Positions 20,165 to 25,864 of a DNA stretch of 25,864 nt are shown here, one piece after another. Origin of the DNA: Hofstenia miamia. Its lineage: Eukaryota > Xenacoelomorpha > Acoela. The stretch covers positions 1,491,280-1,517,143 of the forward strand of contig SCFE01000078.1 of the NCBI GenBank assembly GCA_004352715.1, in the 5' to 3' direction. The translations under genes were made by a program, and so were the position numbers. The notes under the pieces were generated by a model. That model worked only from the letters and a program-made list of their open reading frames with translations. It was not told the origin of the DNA and ran no database searches. Each line of letters begins with the position of its first letter. Within the stretch, counting starts at the first letter, position 1.

Positions 20165-20341
20165 ATGTGTCAAAACCGGAGAGTAGCCGTGGTGGCTCCC
20201 AGAAAGTTGGTCAGAAAACGAGATGCTTTGGTGTCAGAAAATGTCAATACTTGCAGGTCATGTGCAAGGACTACCGGCGATAATTGGGTGCAATGTTTAA
20301 AATATATTAGTTGTTACAATAATACGAGTAAAACACATTGA
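20165..20341 (+). CDS. Short ORF with degenerate PHD-finger-like C-terminus (58 codons)
   Basis: The ATG at 20165 opens a frame of 58 residues to the TGA at 20339. The first half is basic (VAVVAPRKLVRKRD). The second half reads NTCRSCARTTGDNWVQC, i.e. C-x2-C-x10-C with the Trp two residues before the third Cys, as in PHD-type zinc fingers. The expected fourth Cys is Tyr (C-L-K-Y), and the later W/H/C ligands are not in place. It may be a fragment of a transposon-encoded or host PHD protein, or an isolated decayed exon. The short length and the missing ligands keep this speculative. Confidence 0.3.
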   Translation: MCQNRRVAVVAPRKLVRKRDALVSENVNTCRSCARTTGDNWVQCLKYISCYNNTSKTH

Positions 20342-20428
20342 GTAATCGAAATTAATATATTTATATTTTTATCAAAATGTATTTGGAAATTTCACCTGAG
20401 GTAAGGACTTGATTTAAAATAAACATGT

Positions 20429-20506
20429 ATAGAATTGCATAAATATACTTTTATATCTTGTAATTTGTTTAATAAAAGTTAATTATTTTATGAATTTCAA
20501 ATTTTC
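20429..20506 (-). repeat. 78-bp inverted repeat, right arm
   Basis: Reverse complement of 18611-18688 with four mismatches. It continues outward into TATACCTTCGCCG, whose complement is found near 18425. It ends about 14 bases before the Tc1 remnant. Confidence 0.75.
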
Positions 20507-20519
20507 TATACCTTCGCCG

Positions 20520-21190
20520 TTTAATTTTATTTTAAGTTTAATAAATGGATAAATCAATATGAAAAGGACTGTTTTTAACACAGATCAATAGTCCACTTTG
20601 GCTCTTCTGCGCTTAACAACTGACTGGCATCTTCTTGGCATTGATTCGATTAGGTGTACGATGAAGTTGCGGTCCATATTCTGAAAATGCCAAGCTAGTC
20701 TCTGGAAGAGTTTCTCCATTCCATGTATGACCTCTTCATCAAGACGAGATTTCACATAAGCCCAGCAGTTCTCGATTGGATTTAGGTCAGGGCTGTTTGG
20801 CGGCCATTGCAGGACGTTGATGCCATGGTCTTCAAACCAACGCATTGTATGGCGAGCAGTATGTGGTCGGGCATCATCTTGCTGGAAGGTATTCTCTGGG
20901 ATGTTGTTCCAGATGGGAGCCACACATTCTTCCACGATCTCTGTGTAGGATTTAGCATTTAGGTTGCCTTGTACTCTGTGCAGTGGGAGGGCTCTGTGGT
21001 ATGAGAAGGCTCCCCAGACCATTATGCTGCCACCGCCGCCTTGAAGTCGAGGTTGGAAGACATTGGTGACTCTTCTTGCACCACGGCGACTCCTGAAATA
21101 GCGCCATTGTGTCGTCGTGTACAGGCATTTCATCAGTGAATAGAATTCTGCGCCAGACTTCAGCAGTCCAGTTAATGTGGTCATTTTGCA
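20520..21190 (-). pseudogene. Tc1 transposase remnant, copy 1 (5'-truncated)
   Basis: The minus strand carries NDHINWTAEVWRRILFTDE (first catalytic Asp, about 21130) and, in another frame, GGGGSIMVWGAFSYH. Next is FQQDDARPHTA (second Asp, about 20875), and 34 residues on the glutamate in PPNSPDLNPIENCW (about 20770). That spacing is DD34E, diagnostic of Tc1. Such enzymes cut and paste the element into TA sites. The main open frame is 21184-20585, ending RRRAKVDY-stop. Comparison with copy 2 shows an 8-bp deletion near 21111 that shifts the frame after the first Asp. The HTH N-terminus and the right terminal inverted repeat are missing. At the left, homology to copy 2 starts at 20520, so the outer part of that inverted repeat is missing as well. 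Confidence 0.88.
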
Positions 21191-22190
21191 TTGTAAATAA
21201 ATTTGGTTTATGAAGTTTTTTCACTTTTTTCTCATACCCTAACTTTGTAGCGAAATGTTGCAATTCATTGAAGAAAGCAATCATAATTCATCTACTAAAG
21301 TTCCACCAAGTTTGGTTGATTTTGCTTAAAACAAAGCATTCCATTTAGTTTTTTAATTATAAAACTAACGAATAATTTTTTGTCATACTAAACAAAGAAT
21401 ATAAAAGGAAAACAAGCAAAGGCAATCTGAAAAACGCTTCTTGAAAATGCACTAGATATTTGTGAAATTTCTCTCTTTGTTACCCATGGAATACTAAAAA
21501 TGAAAGAAAAATGCATGAAAATAAGATCTAGAAAGTGATTTTAACACTTCCATTGGTTAATCTTAAAGTTACTATGAACTAGAGACAGCATGTTCAAAAT
21601 TTAGGTCCAGATTATCACCATCAACTATGGTGGCCATTTTTGGTATGGTAATTTGATAATTTGTCGTTTGTATTTATTAATTTGATTACAAAATGCCGCT
21701 TTTTATTATCAAAAACTTTTAATTGATCATGAAAATGGCAAATTTTGCAAGTAAACATGATCATGTTACTGAATACAGACGAAAGTAAAATTTTTTGTCT
21801 CCGCTACGCTATATCAAATACAATTTCATGCAGCTTCATGTTTAGAACATAAAATTAAATCCAAGATCACACAAATTTATTCTGGTTTTCATCGATCAGC
21901 CTCTAATATTTGGAACAAATTAGAATAAGGTTAGAGTAGAAAGAATTACAAAAATATAGAAAAAATATAAAATTCAATTTATNAAAGTGAAATTACTCAT
22001 ACCAAAAATGGCCCCAACATGTAAATCAATTAAAAAGCATTACTAATTGAAAATCCAGACATACTTAAAAATATCTGACGTCACTAAAAACCCATTAGCG
22101 GAGATGTAAATCAAGTAGGTGACTCACTAATTAACATTTGCAAACACCCCTCAATATCTATGAGTCAGCTAAGTGTTACGAGAACTTCAG
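21191..22190. other. No recognisable gene
   Basis: Only the small inverted-repeat pair at 21632/22012 stands out. A single N is at 21983. Confidence 0.5.
21632..22012. repeat. Possible MITE-like unit with about 23-bp inverted ends
   Basis: GGCCATTTTTGGTATGGTAA (from 21632) pairs with the complement of TTACTCATACCAAAAATGGCC (ending 22012). There is one extra base and few mismatches. The enclosed 380 bp are AT-rich and non-coding. I could not find a convincing flanking duplication, so a chance or unrelated inverted repeat is possible. Confidence 0.35.
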
Positions 22191-22310
22191 GGTGTCCCAA
22201 TGAGACCAAGCCTCGTCTTCTATCACTACTGGTATGTCTTGTTTTAGTAACCGAAATTTTGAAGAGCTGTTTTTTAGTTTAGTTTCAATATGAAGAGATC
22301 AGCTCATATT

Positions 22311-23085
22311 TTACGTAAACATGATTCCAAGATCATTAACTGAATTTGATGCATTCAGATCAAATTTTTCAATGCTTAGTGGGATATCACTTCTTCCAAA
22401 AACAATATAATTAAACTTTCCTGAATTGAATTTCATATTATTATGGTTTTTCCAGATAAAAAGATTGTCTATATCTTTATTTAGTGATTCAAATGATGTA
22501 CTTGTAATCTTGACATAGATGTAACATAATGTATTAGGGCAACAATCTGGTAGGTCCTTTATAAAGATCAAGAACAAAATCAGCCCCAGACAAAGAACCT
22601 TGTGGTACTCCACTCATTACAGATTTAGTTGAAGACAAAAGATTATTCAAGAACACTCTCTGTCTACGATTAGTGAGATAACTTGCAAGAAGCTTTAGAA
22701 AGTTTCCATTAATGCCAATGTCACTTAATATATTTATTAGTAATCCATGTAGCACTGAGTCAAACACTTTGCTAAAATCCAAGTATAGACTTGCTAGGCC
22801 AATATTTCTTCAGTATAATTCAGCAATTAAGTAATGGTCAATTGATTACGACAAAAACCATTCTGTTTGAGGGTTAATATGTTTTTAACAATTGGTATAA
22901 GTTCATTAGAAATTATCTTCTCAAATATCAACGAAATTTTTGGCAGAATTGAGATTGGCCGATAATTGATTACTTCTGACTTTGAACCTTTTTATGAATT
23001 GGTATAACTTTAGCAATTTTCTAACATTTTGGATAATATCCATCAGATAAACTTTTTTAAATAAGTTCAAAAAAATTTATAGAAT
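22311..23085 (-). pseudogene. Non-LTR retrotransposon reverse transcriptase remnant 2
   Basis: Reading the minus strand from about 23050, IAKVIPIHKK and INYRPISILPKISLIFEK (about 22880-22960) are followed by LTLKQNGFCRNQ. Then come DFSKVFDSVLHGLL (about 22750-22780, first catalytic Asp), LLASYLTNRRQRVFLN, and MSGVPQGSLSG (about 22590-22620). After a frameshift the frame continues LILFLIFIKDLPDCC. The polymerase box reads Y-V-K-I where Y-x-DD-T-K-I is expected, so an in-frame deletion removed both catalytic aspartates. The order of blocks is that of Jockey/CR1-like LINE RTs. The sequence differs clearly from remnant 1, so it is a separate family. The Tc1 element abuts its 5' side. No endonuclease part is seen. 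Confidence 0.85.
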
Positions 23086-23212
23086 AAAAAAATACATTTT
23101 TTCAATTGTAGTATGATTTATTTAAACATAAATGCAATAATATAGTTTAATTTTATTTTAAGTGTAATAAATGGATAAATCAATATGAAAAGGACTGTTT
23201 TTAACACATAGA

Positions 23213-24066
23213 TCAATAGTCCACCTTGGCTCCTCTGCGCTTAACAACTGACTGGCATCTTCTTGACATTGATTGGATGAGGTGTACGATGAAGTGCCAA
23301 GTTGCTCTCTGGAAGAGTTGCTCCATTCCATGTATGACCTCTTCATCAAGACGAGATTTCACATAAGCCCAGCAGTTCTCGATTGGATTTAGGTCAGGGC
23401 TGTTTGGCGGCCATTGCAGGACGTTGATGCCATGGTCTTCAAACCAACGCATTGTACGGCTAGCAGTATGTGGTTGGGCATAATCTTGCGGGAAGGTATT
23501 CTCTGGGATGTTGTTCCAGTTCGGAGCCACACATTCTTCCACGATCTCTGTGTAGGATTTAGCATTTAGGTTGCCTTGTACTCTGTGCAGTGGGAGGCTT
23601 CTGTGGTATGAAAAGGCTCCCCAGACCATTATGCTGCCACCGCCGCCTTGAAGTCGAGGTTGGAAGACATTGGTGACTCTTCTTGCACCACGGCGACCCC
23701 TGAAGTAGTGCCGTTGTGTCGTCTGAACCAGGTGTACAGGCATTTCATCAGTGAATAGAATTCTGCGTCAGTCTTCAGCAGTCCAGTTAATGTGGTCTCT
23801 TCCCCATTGAACACGTGTGCGTTTGTGCTGCTGCGTCAAGAGAGGTTCCACTGGTAAAGAGGCGATGCCGAACAGTTCGCCTGGAAGCTGGGACTCCTGC
23901 TTGTTACCAGTGTTGGGTGAGAGATCGACTGGTCATTTGGGGGTTCCTGGTCGACATAAGCAATGATGGTAGCTCTTCTGACATTGAACCGTTCTGCAAG
24001 CTGAGAATAGCTGAGACCTTCTTTTAGTGTGACTATCTGCACTCTTTGATCGTGTGGAAGCACCAT
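23213..24066 (-). pseudogene. Tc1 transposase, copy 2 (deleted and frameshifted)
   Basis: The ATG at 24066 starts a DNA-binding helix-turn-helix domain (VQIVTLKEGLSYSQLAERFN, then VRRATIIAYVDQ). Most of the second HTH region is missing. After frameshifts, INWTAED, a TGA in place of the Trp seen in copy 1, and RRILFTDEMPVH (first Asp, about 23750) follow. The frame 23743-23213 then holds GGGGSIMVWGAFSYH, FPQDYAQPHTA (second Asp) and SPDLNPIENCW (glutamate, 34 residues on). The catalytic DD34E residues are all kept. A 21-bp in-frame deletion near 23296 removes seven residues present in copy 1. The usual Tc1 transposase is about 340 residues; this copy could encode at most about 260. Confidence 0.87.
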
Positions 24067-24142
24067 GACTAAGACAACTTATGAATTTAGGCTAGCAAAA
24101 ACACAGTATTTATTCCATTCAAAGAGTTACACGATCGATCAT

Positions 24143-24305
24143 TTAGGAGAGAAAAAATGATTCATTCACTGCCTATCGACGGCGTGTGTGTCTTTACCTA
24201 TTGACACGCACGAGAGTTTCCCTTTCACCACATATTGGCTACTGAAATGCGTAGTTAGGAGAGAGATAAATTGTCAATATTGCCTATCGACGGCGTGTGT
24301 GTCTT
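24143..24305. repeat. Direct repeat pair in the Tc1 5' region
   Basis: GCCTATCGACGGCGTGTGTG (24171) recurs exactly at 24282, and both copies continue TCTT. About 28 bases before each lies TTAGGAGAGA (24143 and 24255). The offset of 111-112 bp suggests one tandem duplication. Its place between transposase start and inverted repeat is where some Tc1 elements carry extra transposase-binding sites, but no matching pair is seen at the left end. Confidence 0.6.
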
Positions 24306-24443
24306 ACAATTACTCAAATGCTTAGAATATCAATCAATACACATTTATTTATCAATTTATTAAACTTAAAATAAAATTAAACTTTATTATTGCATTTAAG
24401 TTTAAATAAATCATACTACAATTGAAAAAAATGTATTTTTTTA

Positions 24444-25330
24444 CACTGGTACGGTTTCTTTTTGCCAGCCCTGTATAAAAGAATGGTGACATTCTTCACA
24501 TGTAAACTTGTATACAATTGATGAAATAGGCATCTCTTGAATCGTATCTTTGTTTCGAGATATATTACAGGTCTTCTTAGTTTCTAATATTGGCCTTATT
24601 CTTGTGTATCTTAATTTCGCATTAATTTTATTTATTCTGAAATTTAGCAGTTGTTGATGCTCTTCTATATATGGCAACTTCCAATATATTGGTTCATCAT
24701 TAGATTGGTCTTGGTTACATATTACTTCAGGTTTCTTTGTTAGCTGTTGATCAATATACCTCTTAATTAATCGATGTGGATAGCCATTGTTTTCCAAATT
24801 TCATATAATTCAGAGATTGATTTAATTAAATTCTGGTAGTTTGAAGAAATTTTGATTATACGATTAAGTAATCATTTCGGGTATTAATTTTATAATTTGA
24901 ATCACGATATGAATGAAATGGAATGTAAAGATTGGTATTTGTTGGTTTTCGGTACATTTTAGTTTCGTAGGAATGGTTATTGTACGTTATTGCAACATCC
25001 AGAAAATTTAATTTATTGTTCACTGGGTAGATTCATTCTTTGCAAGTTAATTTAGGGACATATAGAGAGATTTTAACTTTTTTGATTCTGTTTTTTGAGA
25101 TAAGCAATAATTAAAGAAAATATTTTGGATTTCAAATCAGTCTTCGGTTAAATTTTACGTGTAGACAAGCAATATTCAATAATTTTCTTAGGGTGTTATG
25201 ATTGATCGATATTTCATTCTCTGGAAATAGTCTTATGATATGGTCTATTGTTTTTTACACCAGAATGTTTTATGAATTTTAGGTAGACCATACAATCGGC
25301 TCGGTGGACATCCTGAACTGTGAAATAGCT
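24444..25330 (-). pseudogene. Penelope-like element: RT C-terminal part and start of GIY-YIG endonuclease
   Basis: The minus strand holds the Penelope hallmark RLYGLPKIHK (about 25269-25300). NFLDVAITYNNHSYETKMYR (about 24960-25010) and KPTNTNLYIPFHSYRDSNYK follow, which is the thumb-side block of this RT class. The open frame 24797-24441 contains KLPYIEEH, then TKKTCNISRNKDTI, then IVYKFTCEECHHSFI (24478-24513). That last block begins the Cys-bearing GIY-YIG endonuclease and is cut off where the Tc1 sequence begins. The RT palm with its catalytic Asp pair is not visible. Stops and at least one frameshift separate the blocks. Penelope-like elements are retroelements of animals distinct from LTR and LINE classes. 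Confidence 0.82.
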
Positions 25331-25864
25331 TATATAGTTCAAGTGGTATTTCTTTGCACTTTCGTATATATATATATTCTAGTATTCTCTGGTTAGTATA
25401 GGGCCATAACTTGATGAAAGCTTAGTATCTACTATCGAGTAGGCGAAAGATCTCCATGCACCATAGTTTAAAGGGCTGTTAGGAAGAGATTTAAACAATA
25501 CCACTCTCCACGATACAATGTATAGATTACTAAAGTCTGGACTAAAGAGTGTATATTGGTAGAACTGCATAACGGCCTCCTAGAGGAGGTATAAGGGATC
25601 GCGTGGCAATAACTGCCTAAGCGAAGCAGGCTAGCAGTCATCAAAGGCATAAACCCCGGACAGGAATGGGCTTGTGCAGGGACAAGACTGCCGAGAACAT
25701 CCTACGGCTGAATTGCCCACTGCGCAACCCCCTCATCTCCGTAGCAAGTTTAACTGCTCATGACCATCTAATGAATTAGAGTAGTTAGAATTACGACCGA
25801 GCCTTAATGAACTAAAAGTTTTATTAACTGATCGCGCACACAGCTGCCCTATATATATATATAT
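25331..25864. other. Unassigned tail, partly GC-richer and hairpin-forming
   Basis: From 25331 to about 25375 the sequence may still be Penelope-related. From about 25560 to 25740 it is distinctly GC-richer than its surroundings and contains short hairpins: CCTCC-TAGA-GGAGG at 25577-25590, GGCA-ATAAC-TGCC at 25605-25617, and a CTACT-ATCG-AGTAG stem at 25429-25442. The window ends in a TA repeat. It may be a SINE or an element's untranslated region; I cannot assign it. The overlapping minus frames (25379-25650) look fortuitous. Confidence 0.4.

Larger units (their letters stand above)
23087..24441 (-). mobile_element. Tc1 element, copy 2, with both terminal inverted repeats
   Basis: The left end (23087-23190) and the right end (about 24330-24441) are inverted repeats of about 105 bp. 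They share AAAAAATACATTTTTT, CAATTGTAGTATGATTTATT and TTTAATTTTATTTTAAG. TA dinucleotides flank both ends (23085-23086 and 24442-24443), as expected for Tc1/mariner insertion. The 1355-bp unit contains one damaged transposase. An alternative right boundary at TA|CAGGGCTGGC near 24473 would leave the left end truncated. Between transposase start and right repeat lies a 111-bp-offset direct repeat. Confidence 0.75.

Noticed and set aside
25380-25460. Hammerhead ribozyme of the Penelope-like element
   Set aside because: TTGATGA and GAAA words and a hairpin occur nearby, but the core spacing and stem placement do not fit.
1-25864. CRISPR arrays, tRNA or rRNA genes
   Set aside because: No regularly spaced identical repeats and no cloverleaf or rRNA-like sequence was seen; the content is eukaryotic repeat DNA.

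Overview
The window looks like repeat-rich, gene-poor nuclear DNA of an invertebrate animal. It is AT-rich and contains no convincing host gene, tRNA, rRNA or CRISPR array. Nearly everything recognisable is a dead mobile element: Ty3/gypsy-type LTR retrotransposons, Jockey/CR1-like non-LTR reverse transcriptases, a Penelope-like element and Tc1 DNA transposons. This mix is typical of metazoan genomes. I cannot name the species. Five runs of N (5677-5973 region, 9102-9372, 10521-11520, 13717-13730, 21983) mark assembly gaps.

Left part (1-17.7 kb). An old plus-strand gag-protease-RT remnant can be followed in three pieces: about 4240-4751, 12483-13557 and 14170-15900. It was cut by two solo LTRs of one family (copies B and C). 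Each is flanked by a perfect 4-bp duplication (CTAC and CTAG), and a third degenerate copy (A) lies at 299 to about 1137. Copy B was later split by a younger minus-strand gypsy-type element (5521-12273) with two long LTRs and the duplication TGAT. That element carries integrase followed by two long, unrecognised reading frames. Minus-strand fragments resembling a CxxH-type DDE transposase lie near 2.7-3.3 kb and, less surely, 16.0-16.8 kb. The region is almost devoid of CpG outside the younger element.

Right part (17.7-25.9 kb). CpG reappears abruptly at about 17,718, within a fold-back repeat that has a TTAGG-like core. To its right, all on the minus strand, come a LINE RT remnant (18880-19660) between 78-bp inverted repeats, a 5'-truncated Tc1 copy (20520-21190), a second LINE RT remnant (22311-23085), a Tc1 element with both inverted repeats (23087-24441) and the 3' half of a Penelope-like element (24444-25330). 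A short plus-strand reading frame with a PHD-finger-like end lies at 20165-20341.

No operon or host pathway is visible; the elements relate to one another by nesting and decay. The main points of interest are the CpG boundary, the CpG-decay signature between the young element's LTRs, its two unassigned post-integrase frames, and the datable insertion order.
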